DNA of 64,000 bases from the NCBI GenBank assembly GCA_913057235.1, contig CAJXNI010000002.1, positions 1 to 64,000 on the forward strand, in the 5' to 3' direction. Source of the DNA: an uncultured Bacteroidota bacterium. Its GTDB lineage: Bacteria > Bacteroidota > Bacteroidia > Flavobacteriales > Schleiferiaceae. Positions 49,796-58,340 of the stretch are shown in pieces. The position numbers and the translations under genes were made by a program. Under the pieces are notes generated by a model that was not told where the DNA came from, did no database searches, and saw only the letters and a list, made by a program, of their open reading frames with translations. The first letter of the stretch is position 1; each line of letters begins with the position of its first letter.

Positions 49796-50215
49796 TTAAA
49801 TATCTTCAAAACTTACATCGGTGTAAGCTGAGGGGGCGCCAGAATCAGAACTTTTTTTGGTGTCGTCAGCTTCTTCTTCTTTGGAGAGGTCTACCTTCTC
49901 CGTATGCTTTTTGTGGAAATCAGGCTGATGCTTTTCAGAAATCACCTCTTCGCCTTTTTGGTCAATAATGAAATTGGTGGTGTTATCTAAAAGCTCTTTG
50001 AAATTTTCAAAGTCTTCTTTATAGAGGTACAGCTTATGCTTTTTGTAGTAGGCCTGGCCATTTTCATTAGTGTGTTTTTTACTCTCTGTAATGGTTAGGT
50101 AAAAATCTCCGGCCCGGGTGCTACGCACGTCAAAAAAGTAAGTCCTTCTTCCAGCTCTTAATACTTCAGAATGAATTTCCTCTTGATCATGTTTCTCGTT
50201 ATCGCTCATATTCAT
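49796..50215 (-). CDS. PUR-family nucleic-acid-binding protein (DUF3276)
   Basis: A 139-residue protein with the Bacteroidetes/Spirochaete PUR-alpha-like domain (DUF3276): VLRAGRRTYFFDVRSTRAGDFYLTITESKK then KHKLYLYKEDFENFKELLDNTTNFI. A charged tail of about 45 residues, rich in Lys/Glu/Asp, follows. PUR domains bind single-stranded purine-rich DNA or RNA. The cellular role in bacteria is unknown. ATG 50215 or 50209 can start it. It is monocistronic and converges on the reductase. Confidence 0.92.
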   Translation of the reverse strand: MNMSDNEKHDQEEIHSEVLRAGRRTYFFDVRSTRAGDFYLTITESKKHTNENGQAYYKKHKLYLYKEDFENFKELLDNTTNFIIDQKGEEVISEKHQPDFHKKHTEKVDLSKEEEADDTKKSSDSGAPSAYTDVSFEDI

Positions 50216-50270
50216 TTTTTTTCTTAATGAGCAAAGCTAAAAAAATATTGAGCCCCGCCCAGATTTTTAG

Positions 50271-52049
50271 CTAGGCCGTTTTTTTGCTTTCTTCGGAAAG
50301 TTGTTGGTGATACATTTCGGCATAGTAGCCTTTGTTCTCCATTAAAGTTTCATGAGAACCCCGCTCAATAATCTTCCCTTTTTCCAACACAATGATATGA
50401 TCTGCATTTTTTACCGAAGAAACCCGGTGGCTAATAATGATGGAAGTTCGCTGCTTTATTAGTCTTTTCAAATTGTTTAAAATGCGCTCTTCGGTTTCCG
50501 TATCCACTGCCGAAAGGCAATCGTCAAAAATAAGTACCCGTGGTTCTTTCATGATAGCCCGGGCAATGCTTACCCGTTGCTTTTGACCACCACTAAGGGT
50601 AATGCCGCGTTCACCCACCTTGGTTTCATAAGCCTGCGGGAAATCCATAATATTGTGATGCACCTCGGCATTTTTAGCCGCCTTCTGTATTTGCTCAGCA
50701 CCGGCTCCCTCTATGCCAAAGCCAATATTTTTGGCAATGGTGGTAGAAAATAAAAAGGCCTCTTGCGGCACATAGCCAATGGATTTACGCAGTCCAAATA
50801 GGTTTACACTTTCAATGGGTTTTCCATCAACCAGTATTTCTCCGGAATCGGCATCGTACAAACGACCTACTAAATCAGCAATGGTAGATTTTCCTGCTCC
50901 GGTACGGCCCACAATGGCCAAAGATTTACCTGCTTCTAGCTTAAAGTTAATCTCATCCAATGCTTTAATGCCAGTATCGGGGTAGGTGAAGCTTACGTTT
51001 TTAAACTCCAGGTTGCCCTGAAACTCAAAATCTTCCTCAACATTTTTGTTCTTGATTTCAGGATCTACGTCAAGAAACTCATTAATTCTTTCCTGACTGG
51101 CAGCAGCCCTTTGAACCAAAGAAGTAACCCAGCCAATAGAAGCAACGGGCCAGGTAAGCATGTTTACGTAAATAATAAACTCGGCAATAACCCCGGTGGT
51201 AATTTCGCCTCGTATAGTTTCCAAGCCCCCTATGTACACGGTTAAAATGGTAGAAAGACCAATTAATAAAATCATTAGGGGAAAGAAAAGGGCGTTGATA
51301 CGGTATAGCTCGCGGTTACGCTCAAAGTATAGGTTGGCTTCATCTGAAAAGCGCTCCAGTGAGTGCTTTTCTCGTGTGTAGGCCTTTAAAACTCTGATTC
51401 CTGAAAAAGACTCTTGCACAAAACTAGAAATAGCACTGAGCTGGCGCTGTACCCGTTCACTTTTGATGTTAATTTTACGACTTACATAATAAATAGAAGT
51501 AGCCAAAACGGGGAGGGGAGCCAGCACATAAAGGGTAAGCCGGGGGCTCAGATATACCATAATGGGGATGATAATAAGCAATGAAATGCCCACATTAATG
51601 GTATACATAATAGCCGGACCCAAATACATGCGCACGCGGCTCACATCTTCACTAATGCGGTTCATTAAATCTCCGGTTTTATTGCGTTTGTAAAAGCTTA
51701 ATGAGAGGTCTTGGTATTGCTTAAAAACCTCATTCTTCAAATCGTATTCAATATGCCGGCTTACTACAATGATAGTTTGGCGCATCAAGAACATGAAAAG
51801 ACCTTTGAGCAGAGAGGCCCCAATAATTATGGCCCCGTACAGCATGAGCTGATTGCGCAGATCGGTATAGTCAAAATTGGGGTTATCTCTAAAGCCTTCT
51901 ATGGCTTTTTCAACTATGTTAAAACTTTTGCGTACCAATTGCGCAGGCAGCACTCCAAAAAACACGGAGATTCCTACAAAAAAAACTCCCAAAAGGAGCT
52001 TAGCGCGATACTTGTAAAGATATTTATTTAAAACTTTGAGGGATCTCAT
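50271..52049 (-). CDS. ABC transporter, fused membrane and ATPase domains (MsbA-like)
   Basis: A 592-residue exporter half. The N-terminal transmembrane domain has six helices (about 20-310), and the coupling-helix region is KNEVFKQYQDLSLSFYKRNKTGDLMNRISED. The nucleotide-binding domain has Walker A VGRTGAGKSTIADLVGRL, Q-loop SIGYVPQEAFLF, signature ITLSGGQKQRVSIARAI, Walker B VLIFDDCLSAVD and H-loop SIIISHR. It works as a homodimer or heterodimer and probably exports lipid or drug. It is divergent from leucine dehydrogenase. Lipid A flipping is plausible, but no lpx gene is near. Confidence 0.93.
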   Translation of the reverse strand: MRSLKVLNKYLYKYRAKLLLGVFFVGISVFFGVLPAQLVRKSFNIVEKAIEGFRDNPNFDYTDLRNQLMLYGAIIIGASLLKGLFMFLMRQTIIVVSRHIEYDLKNEVFKQYQDLSLSFYKRNKTGDLMNRISEDVSRVRMYLGPAIMYTINVGISLLIIIPIMVYLSPRLTLYVLAPLPVLATSIYYVSRKINIKSERVQRQLSAISSFVQESFSGIRVLKAYTREKHSLERFSDEANLYFERNRELYRINALFFPLMILLIGLSTILTVYIGGLETIRGEITTGVIAEFIIYVNMLTWPVASIGWVTSLVQRAAASQERINEFLDVDPEIKNKNVEEDFEFQGNLEFKNVSFTYPDTGIKALDEINFKLEAGKSLAIVGRTGAGKSTIADLVGRLYDADSGEILVDGKPIESVNLFGLRKSIGYVPQEAFLFSTTIAKNIGFGIEGAGAEQIQKAAKNAEVHHNIMDFPQAYETKVGERGITLSGGQKQRVSIARAIMKEPRVLIFDDCLSAVDTETEERILNNLKRLIKQRTSIIISHRVSSVKNADHIIVLEKGKIIERGSHETLMENKGYYAEMYHQQLSEESKKTA

Positions 52050-52176
52050 GTGCTTGTTGTCTCCAAAAAATTAGACTACTTTCGCAGCGCTTTTGCGAGC
52101 GCCTTCAGCCGTTCTGTATCGGGCAAAGGTAGACTTTAAGACTTTTCTCATTTACATGCCATTATAAATTATACCA

Positions 52177-53268
52177 ATGGAAAATTTTAAGGCCGTGCAA
52201 AAACCCATTAAAGAGGGACCGGTATTTTTCTCAGAAGCGTTTAAAGATCATGAACAGGTAGTTTTTTGCAGCGATTCCGAAACAGGACTTAAGGCGATCA
52301 TTGGTATACATGATACTACCTTGGGCCCTGCGCTGGGCGGCACACGTATGTGGAATTACGCCAGTGAACGTGAAGCCATCCGCGATGTGCTCAGACTCAG
52401 CCGCGGAATGACTTACAAAGCAGCCATAACCGGCTTAAATCTAGGGGGAGGTAAGGCTGTAATTATTGGCGATAGTCGTAAGGACAAGTCAGATGCCTTG
52501 ATGCAAAAATTTGGAGAGTATGTCAACTCTTTATCGGGCCGTTACATTACGGCAGAAGATGTGGGTATAAACCCCCATGACATGGAGATGGTACACACCA
52601 AAACTAAACACGTCACGGGCCTGCCAGAGGCTAAAGGAGGCAGCGGAGATCCTTCGCCCGTAACGGCCTATGGTGTTTTTATGGGCATGAAGGCTGCGGC
52701 TAAATTTAAATACGGTTCAGATAGTCTGGAAGGTAAAAAAGTGGTAGTGCAAGGCATAGGCCACGTGGGAGAAACCCTGGTTAAACATCTTACCGAAGCA
52801 GGCGCTTTGGTTACCATTCATGATTTACATGAGGACACTATGGAAAGGGTAGCTCTAACCTACAATGCCCAAGTTTACCGAGGGACTAATTTGTACGCTG
52901 AGCCTATGGATATATACGCGCCCTGTGCCTTGGGGGCTACTATAAATGACGAGTCACTGGCCGTTCTAAATTGCGATATTATTGCCGGTGCCGCCAATAA
53001 TCAACTCGCCAATGAGGCGCAGCATGGTGAAGCCGTGCAGCGCAAAGGCATTTTGTATGCGCCCGACTTTTTAATAAATGCAGGAGGCCTCATTAATGTC
53101 TACTCAGAAATTGTGAACTATACACGCGATGAGTCCTTGCGCAAAACAGAGGAAATTTATAATACGGCCTTGGAAATTTTTAAAACCAGCGAAATAGAAG
53201 GTATTACTACCCACCAGGCCGCTTTAAAAATTGCGGTGCAAAGAATTAAAACCGCTAAAAAACCATAA
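52177..53268 (+). CDS. Leucine (Glu/Leu/Phe/Val family) dehydrogenase
   Basis: A 363-residue NAD-dependent oxidative deaminase of branched-chain amino acids. The N-terminal domain has TTLGPALGGTRMWNY, the active-site glycine loop and lysine GLNLGGGKAVIIGD, and the second conserved ITAEDVGINPHDMEMVHTKT. The dinucleotide fold is VVVQGIGHVGETLVKHLTEAGALVTIHDLHED. The GGSGDPSPVTAYGVFMGMKAA motif is standard. It feeds leucine degradation, which the carboxylase at 41037 would continue. The nusB gene starts 13 bases after its stop. Confidence 0.95.
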   Translation: MENFKAVQKPIKEGPVFFSEAFKDHEQVVFCSDSETGLKAIIGIHDTTLGPALGGTRMWNYASEREAIRDVLRLSRGMTYKAAITGLNLGGGKAVIIGDSRKDKSDALMQKFGEYVNSLSGRYITAEDVGINPHDMEMVHTKTKHVTGLPEAKGGSGDPSPVTAYGVFMGMKAAAKFKYGSDSLEGKKVVVQGIGHVGETLVKHLTEAGALVTIHDLHEDTMERVALTYNAQVYRGTNLYAEPMDIYAPCALGATINDESLAVLNCDIIAGAANNQLANEAQHGEAVQRKGILYAPDFLINAGGLINVYSEIVNYTRDESLRKTEEIYNTALEIFKTSEIEGITTHQAALKIAVQRIKTAKKP

Positions 53269-53281
53269 AAGAACTTGCTTA

Positions 53282-54223
53282 ATGCTAAGCAGAAGGCACA
53301 TACGAATTAAAGTACTTCAGGCGCTTTACTCTTTTTCACATGATGGGGACAAAGGCTTATCGGCCGGTGAGCGAAAATTGCGAAAATCCATTGAGGATAT
53401 TTACAGATTGTACCTCCATGAATTGAGAGTTTTACATTTGCTTCACTCTTTTGCGGAGGAGCGGATTGCCCTTAAAAAGCAAAAAAAGCTGCCCACACAC
53501 GAAGATTTAAATCCCAAGCTCAATTTTGTAAACAACCGTTTTTTACGTTGGCTGGAAGAGAGCCATCCGCTGAAAAGCGCCTGGGAAGACCATAAGGTTA
53601 ACTTTGGTGAAAGTAAGGAAGTGATACGCACTCTTTTTAAAGAGATTCTGGAGGATGATACTTTCAACAATTATCTCAATCAAGAACGGACCACTCTAGC
53701 AGAAGATAAAAAGCTTGTTAAGTACCTTTATGGCACCTACGTGGTTGAAAATGAAACGCTTCACCAAGTTTATGAAGACCACAGCTTGCACTGGGCTGAT
53801 GATTTGGATGTGGCGCAAATGATGGTCACTAAAACGCTTAAGCAGTTTAATGAAGCATCTGATGAAACTACCCCACTGCCCAAGCTTATAAAGGACGAGG
53901 ACGATTTAGATTTTGCTTTAAAGCTTTTTAGAAAAACTATTAACGAGGGTAAGCAGTTAGAACCCCGTATTCAAGAAAAAGCTAAAAACTGGGAAACCGA
54001 ACGGATAGCCCAGGTAGATTATCTTTTACTTAAGATGGGGCTAGCCGAACTGATTCACTTTGAGCAAATTCCCATTAAGGTAACTCTTAATGAATACATA
54101 GAAATTGCCAAACAATACAGTACGCCCAAGAGTGGAAATTTTGTAAACGGTATTATGGATCGTATAAAAGATGAAATGCTAGAAAGCCGTCAAATACGCA
54201 AAATTGGCAGAGGCCTGCTTTAG
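53282..54223 (+). CDS. nusB: Transcription antitermination factor NusB
   Basis: A 313-residue NusB. ATG 53282 gives MLSRRHIRIKVLQALYSFSH, the expected opening; the frame is also open further upstream inside the previous gene, but without meaning. NusB proper is the C-terminal part: KTLKQFNEASDETTPLP, then WETERIAQVDYLLLKMGLAELIHFEQIPIKVTLNEYIEIAKQYSTPKSGNFVNGIMDRI. E. coli NusB is 139 residues; the longer form with an N-terminal helical region is normal in Bacteroidetes. It binds boxA RNA with S10 during rRNA synthesis. Confidence 0.94.
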   Translation: MLSRRHIRIKVLQALYSFSHDGDKGLSAGERKLRKSIEDIYRLYLHELRVLHLLHSFAEERIALKKQKKLPTHEDLNPKLNFVNNRFLRWLEESHPLKSAWEDHKVNFGESKEVIRTLFKEILEDDTFNNYLNQERTTLAEDKKLVKYLYGTYVVENETLHQVYEDHSLHWADDLDVAQMMVTKTLKQFNEASDETTPLPKLIKDEDDLDFALKLFRKTINEGKQLEPRIQEKAKNWETERIAQVDYLLLKMGLAELIHFEQIPIKVTLNEYIEIAKQYSTPKSGNFVNGIMDRIKDEMLESRQIRKIGRGLL

Positions 54224-54234
54224 CATTATTTTTG
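54204..54234 (+). promoter_or_regulatory. Candidate promoter of the DUF1573 lipoprotein gene
   Basis: TATTTTTG at 54227-54234 matches the -7 consensus. A TTG at 54204-54206 lies 20 bases upstream. The box overlaps the end region of nusB (stop 54223) and predicts a leader of about 30 bases before ATG 54272. Confidence 0.5.
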
Positions 54235-54271
54235 TTGAACCCAAGTAAATTCAAATTTTAAAACCAGTACA

Positions 54272-54820
54272 ATGAATAGAGTTTTTATTGCCGCATCAGC
54301 ATTGTCAATTTTGGCTTTAGGGGCCTGTAACAACGCTGCCAGTAAGATCAAGTCTGAGCAGAGTGCTTCTAACAATGAAACCACTGAGCAGCCTGCTATT
54401 ACCAATCAACAAATGTTGAATGAGCAGGTAAACAACAACCAGCAGCAACAGCAACAACAGGTAGATCCTGAAAATGCCGGTAAATTTTCTTTTAAAGAAG
54501 AAAGCCACAACTTTGGTACCATTGAAGAAGGCACCATTGCCAAGCACGACTTTGAATTTACCAACACCGGAGAAGCACCATTGGTAATTACCAATGCGCA
54601 AGGGAGCTGTGGCTGTACCGTACCTGAATGGCCCAGAGAACCCATTGCACCTGGGGAAACTGGTAAAATTCACGTGGAGTTTAACAGTACCAATCGTACG
54701 GGTAATCAAACCAAGCAGGTTACCTTAACGGCTAACACCATTCCTAACAAAAAGATTCTTAGAATTTCCGCTCAGGTGAATCCTAAGGACAAAAACCAAG
54801 AAGAAGCCCCGCAGGGTTAA
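54272..54820 (+). CDS. DUF1573 lipoprotein with a poly-Q linker
   Basis: A 182-residue lipoprotein (lipobox LALGACNNA, Cys 19). After a low-complexity linker rich in Asn/Gln, including seven consecutive Gln, comes a DUF1573 domain (about 68-170): FKEESHNFGTIEEGTIAKHDFEF, GEAPLVITNAQGSCGCTVPEWP, IAPGETGKIHVEF. This beta-sandwich, related to the ASPM/SPD-2/Hydin group, is very common in Bacteroidetes; the CGC motif is conserved. Role unknown, likely in envelope structure. yajC follows 14 bases later. Confidence 0.9.
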   Translation: MNRVFIAASALSILALGACNNAASKIKSEQSASNNETTEQPAITNQQMLNEQVNNNQQQQQQQVDPENAGKFSFKEESHNFGTIEEGTIAKHDFEFTNTGEAPLVITNAQGSCGCTVPEWPREPIAPGETGKIHVEFNSTNRTGNQTKQVTLTANTIPNKKILRISAQVNPKDKNQEEAPQG

Positions 54821-54834
54821 TAAAAGAAGAACGA

Positions 54835-55188
54835 ATGATTTTAACTATATTATTACAGGCTCCTGGTGGCGGAATGAATAGCTTTGTGATGCTCGCCTTA
54901 ATTTTGGTGGTGATGTACTTTTTCTTTTTCAGGCCGCAAATGAAAAAGCAAAAAGAAGAGCGTAAATTCCAAGACCAAATTTCAAAGGGTATGCGGGTGG
55001 TAACCAACAGTGGCATACACGGTAAAATTCTAGATCTCCAGGAAAAAACCCTTACCCTGGAGAGCGAGAATAGCCGTTTAAAAGTTGATAAAACGGCCAT
55101 TAGTCGTGAGCTGAGCGCGCAGTATCTACCCAAAGAAGAGTCTAAAAAATCTTCCAAAAAAGAGAAAAGCGATAAAGAAGAAAAATAA
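54835..55188 (+). CDS. yajC: Preprotein translocase subunit YajC
   Basis: A 117-residue accessory subunit of the Sec translocon that works with SecDF. A single transmembrane helix (about 12-30, FVMLALILVVMYFFFFRPQ) is followed by the family motif RPQMKKQKEERKFQDQISKGMRVVTNSGIHGKI and a lysine-rich tail. The KGMRVVTNSGIHGKI strand-loop is diagnostic. A hairpin terminator follows at 55210-55266. Confidence 0.95.
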   Translation: MILTILLQAPGGGMNSFVMLALILVVMYFFFFRPQMKKQKEERKFQDQISKGMRVVTNSGIHGKILDLQEKTLTLESENSRLKVDKTAISRELSAQYLPKEESKKSSKKEKSDKEEK

Positions 55189-55209
55189 GTTTTTCTAAAG
55201 AAGACGCTG

Positions 55210-55266
55210 GCACCCAAACCAGGCCTTGCATGCTTTGCAGTTCATGGTCTAGTTTGGGTGCTTTGT
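55210..55266 (+). terminator. Hairpin terminator after yajC
   Basis: Ten-base arms GCACCCAAAC (55210-55219) and GTTTGGGTGC (55252-55261) pair perfectly around a 32-base loop and run into TTTGTTTGG. The long loop and imperfect T tract make it weaker than the other terminators here. Confidence 0.6.
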
Positions 55267-55304
55267 TTGGTAATAGCGTGCTTATCTTTTGCTACCTTTA
55301 ATTT

Positions 55305-56297
55305 ATGTCACAAGAAAAAAGGCGAAACATATTTACCCGCACCCTGGGGTGGGTTTTTAAAGGAAATTACCGCGTAAAAATTTTTTTCTTAATTCTCTCT
55401 TTCTTCCTTTGGTCTCTCATCAAGCTCTCAAAGCCGGGTTACATTAAAGACTATAGCTTTCCCTTAGAGTTTGTAAATCTGCCCCAAAACCAGCTGTTGG
55501 TAAACCAGCCCCCCAACAGCCTTAAAGTTAGCCTCAAGGGCGATGGCTTTATTCTTCTCAAGTACCGCTTTACGGGTTTTAAACCCCTAAGCATTAATTT
55601 AGAAAAGCTACCCAAACGCAAGCCCGGCCGCTATTATTGGTTACCGGCCGAGCATCGCCAAGAGCTAACCCGGCAGTTGGCTGATGAGGTAGAAATAATA
55701 AATCTAAGACCTGATTCATTGATTTTTGAAATGAGCCGGCTTAGTGAGAAAAAAGTGCCTGTAAAAGCTCAAATAGACATTGACAAAGACTTGGGGTTTA
55801 AATTATACCAAGCGCCTGCCATTAACCCAGATAGTGTGCTCTTATCGGGGCCACCAGAACTGCTAAACCCCATTACCCAAGTATTTACGCAAACCTGGGA
55901 AATCAGTGAGAAATCGGGCGAGAGCCAGATGGAAAAGCTGAAACTAAAGCTGCCCAAGGGGGGGCAAATAAAGAGCAATGTCACCGCTGCTGAGGTACGT
56001 GTGAGCTTGGCCCGTATTACAGAAGAGGTGCTGCAAACAAGCATAGCCATTGAAAATGTGCCAGACTCCTTGCAAGTAGAGCTTTTCCCTAAAACAGTTC
56101 AAATTAGATACCGGGTTGCTTTACGGGATTACGAAAAGGTTAAACCTGAAGAGCTAAGCGTATTTGTAAACTTTCAGGACGCGACCAACAATCCTGAGAG
56201 ACGTTACCTCACCCTGCAATTGGAAGAAAAGCCGGAATATATTGAAGCGATATTTCTGGATCCTAAGCGGGTAGAATTTATAGCCACGCCCAAATGA
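55305..56297 (+). CDS. YbbR-like domain protein (CdaR-related)
   Basis: A 330-residue protein with one N-terminal transmembrane helix (VKIFFLILSFFLWSLIKLSK, about 24-44) and extracytoplasmic YbbR-type beta domains: LVNQPPNSLKVSLKGDGFIL, MSRLSEKKVPVKAQIDIDKD, PDSVLLSGPPELLNPITQVFTQTW. In Firmicutes YbbR/CdaR regulates the c-di-AMP cyclase CdaA; no cyclase gene is present in this window. Its stop overlaps coaE by 4 bases (ATGA). Confidence 0.88.
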   Translation: MSQEKRRNIFTRTLGWVFKGNYRVKIFFLILSFFLWSLIKLSKPGYIKDYSFPLEFVNLPQNQLLVNQPPNSLKVSLKGDGFILLKYRFTGFKPLSINLEKLPKRKPGRYYWLPAEHRQELTRQLADEVEIINLRPDSLIFEMSRLSEKKVPVKAQIDIDKDLGFKLYQAPAINPDSVLLSGPPELLNPITQVFTQTWEISEKSGESQMEKLKLKLPKGGQIKSNVTAAEVRVSLARITEEVLQTSIAIENVPDSLQVELFPKTVQIRYRVALRDYEKVKPEELSVFVNFQDATNNPERRYLTLQLEEKPEYIEAIFLDPKRVEFIATPK

Positions 56298-56881
56298 TAG
56301 TAGGCTTAACGGGAGGCATAGGCAGTGGGAAAACCACGGTAGCGGAAATTTTTAAGCACCTAAAGGTACCGGTCTTTACAGCCGATGAAGAATCCAAAAA
56401 ATTGTTGGACACAGACAAAGAGCTCCAACAAAAGTTAAAAGAGCTGTTAGGGCCTGAACTGATGAAAGATGGGCAAATAGACAAAAAGTGGATGGCCACC
56501 CAAATCTTTAGTGATGAGACTTTGCTGCAAAAAGCAAATGCCATCATTCACCCGGCTGTGGGCAAAGCTTTTAAAAACTGGCATCAGCAACAAAAAGCAC
56601 CTTACGTGCTTAGAGAAGCGGCCATACTTTTTGAGAGCGGCACTCATCAAGACTGTGCCCAAATTGTGGTGGTAGTGGCTCCTGAAGCACTCAGGTTAGA
56701 GCGCGTAATGAAACGCAGCGGTGAAACTGAAGCACAAGTAAAAGAGCGCATGAATAAACAGTGGCCTCAAGAAAAGAAAGAAGCTTTAGCCGATTACGTA
56801 ATTCGAAATTACAACCAGCACTCGCTCATAAAACAAGTTATAGCAGTACATGAAAATCTTATCCGCACAGCAAACGCGTGA
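56294..56881 (+). CDS. coaE: Dephospho-CoA kinase
   Basis: Catalyses the last step of coenzyme A synthesis, phosphorylating the ribose 3' hydroxyl. The 195-residue protein begins IVGLTGGIGSGKTTVAEIF, the Walker A motif at residues 8-15, with the substrate motif VPVFTADEESKKLL, IIHPAVGKAF and APYVLREAAILFESG (CoA site), then RSGETEAQVKERMNKQWPQEKK in the lid and ADYVIRNYN. Together with coaX at 2121 both ends of the CoA pathway are in this window. It overlaps the next gene by 32 bases in another frame. Confidence 0.96.
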   Translation: MIVGLTGGIGSGKTTVAEIFKHLKVPVFTADEESKKLLDTDKELQQKLKELLGPELMKDGQIDKKWMATQIFSDETLLQKANAIIHPAVGKAFKNWHQQQKAPYVLREAAILFESGTHQDCAQIVVVVAPEALRLERVMKRSGETEAQVKERMNKQWPQEKKEALADYVIRNYNQHSLIKQVIAVHENLIRTANA

Positions 56882-58340
56882 TGCCGATGCGTATACCATT
56901 GCGCAAGAGCCTATTTCATCTTTAGATTTAATGGAGCGGGCGGCTAGCCGGGCAACAGAGCGCCTTTTGTCACTAGAGCTTGGCCAACGTTATATAATTT
57001 TTTGCGGTAAAGGAAATAATGGCGGGGATGGCCTGGTAATGGCTCGCCTTCTGGTAGAGAAAGGCTTGGATGTTACAGTGGTAGTGGTGGAGCACACCAA
57101 AGAAGCCAGTGCAGATTTTACCAAGAACCTTGCACGGCTTAAGGAAATAGGGATTGAGACGCAGCACATGAAGTCCGTGGCAGATTTGACTGCACCGGAG
57201 CAGCCTTCCGTTCTGATAGATGCGCTTTTGGGTTCAGGTTTAAACCGACCCTTAGAAGGCCTGCTGGCGGAGGTAGTGAAAATCTTGAACAAGATGAAAA
57301 TGCTGCGGGTAGCGATTGATATTCCCACCGGGCTTTTTGCCGATGACAATTCAGAAAATGATCTAAAACGGGTTTTTCAAGCGCATTACACGCTAACCTT
57401 CCAGCATCCTAAAAAAGCCTTTTTGAATGCTTTTACAGCACCCTTGGCGGGTAAAGTAGAAGTTATAGACATTGGCTTGACTAGTGCATTTTATAAAAAT
57501 GCAGAGAGCCACTCATTTTTTGTGGAGCCCTGGGAAATATCCAGTTGGTATCAACCACGCCAAAAATTCACCTACAAGGGTTCTTACGGCCACGCTTACC
57601 TTTTAGCTGGCAACGAGGGCAAGGTGGGAGCAGCTTTACTCTCAGCACACGCTGCCATGCGCGCAGGCTGTGGTTTACTCACCCTCAATAGTAAACCCAT
57701 CGTGCAAAGCAGCCTCAACCAAAGGCTACCGGAAGCCATGTTTACCAACCGAGATGAAGGTATTGATTGGCAGCATTTTCAATTTGATGCGGTAGGTCTT
57801 GGGCCAGGTATGGGGCTAGACCTTGCCTCTCAGGAATTAGTGAAGCAGGTTATTCAGAATACCTCGGTGCCTAGAGTGCTGGATGCTGATGCCCTGACCA
57901 TCTTGAGTCAGAATAGAACCTGGCTGTATTTTTTAGACCAGCAAACGGTGCTTACGCCTCACGTAGGGGAGTTTAAAAAACTGTTAGGGGTCAATAAGCT
58001 CAAAGAGAACTATTTAGACCAATTGCAGGAAATGGCCCAGAACTATGGCGCGTATATCTTACTCAAAGACAGTATCAGCACCTTGGCCAGTCCTAGTGGT
58101 CAATTGTTTTTTTGTGATTTCGGCAGTCCAGCTTTGGCTACTGCCGGCACCGGTGATGTGCTTACCGGCATACTTTTAGGCTTATTGGCGCAAAAGATAC
58201 CGGTTTACAAAGCGGTTTTAATGGCGGTATATCTGCACGGAACAGCCGGAAAGCTGGCCGCTGAAAAAATGGGAGCTCAAGAAAGTGTGTTGGCCTCTGA
58301 TCTGGTGGCTAATCTAGGGGGCGCTTTTGCTAGTTTGTAA
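56850..58340 (+). CDS. nnr: Bifunctional NAD(P)H-hydrate repair enzyme (epimerase + dehydratase)
   Basis: A 496-residue fusion. The N-terminal epimerase (YjeF_N, about 1-210) shows FCGKGNNGGDGLVMARLL and VLIDALLGSGLNRPLEG, with IDIPTGL. The C-terminal ADP/ATP-dependent dehydratase (YjeF_C/carbohydrate-kinase fold, about 225-490) shows GSYGHAYLLAGNEGKVGAALLSAHAAMRAGCGLLTL, VLDADALTIL, VLTPHVGEFKKLLG and the GTGDVLTGILLGLLAQ loop. It repairs damaged NAD(P)H hydrates. It converges with the next gene, whose 3' end overlaps by 11 bases. Confidence 0.95.
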   Translation: MKILSAQQTRDADAYTIAQEPISSLDLMERAASRATERLLSLELGQRYIIFCGKGNNGGDGLVMARLLVEKGLDVTVVVVEHTKEASADFTKNLARLKEIGIETQHMKSVADLTAPEQPSVLIDALLGSGLNRPLEGLLAEVVKILNKMKMLRVAIDIPTGLFADDNSENDLKRVFQAHYTLTFQHPKKAFLNAFTAPLAGKVEVIDIGLTSAFYKNAESHSFFVEPWEISSWYQPRQKFTYKGSYGHAYLLAGNEGKVGAALLSAHAAMRAGCGLLTLNSKPIVQSSLNQRLPEAMFTNRDEGIDWQHFQFDAVGLGPGMGLDLASQELVKQVIQNTSVPRVLDADALTILSQNRTWLYFLDQQTVLTPHVGEFKKLLGVNKLKENYLDQLQEMAQNYGAYILLKDSISTLASPSGQLFFCDFGSPALATAGTGDVLTGILLGLLAQKIPVYKAVLMAVYLHGTAGKLAAEKMGAQESVLASDLVANLGGAFASL

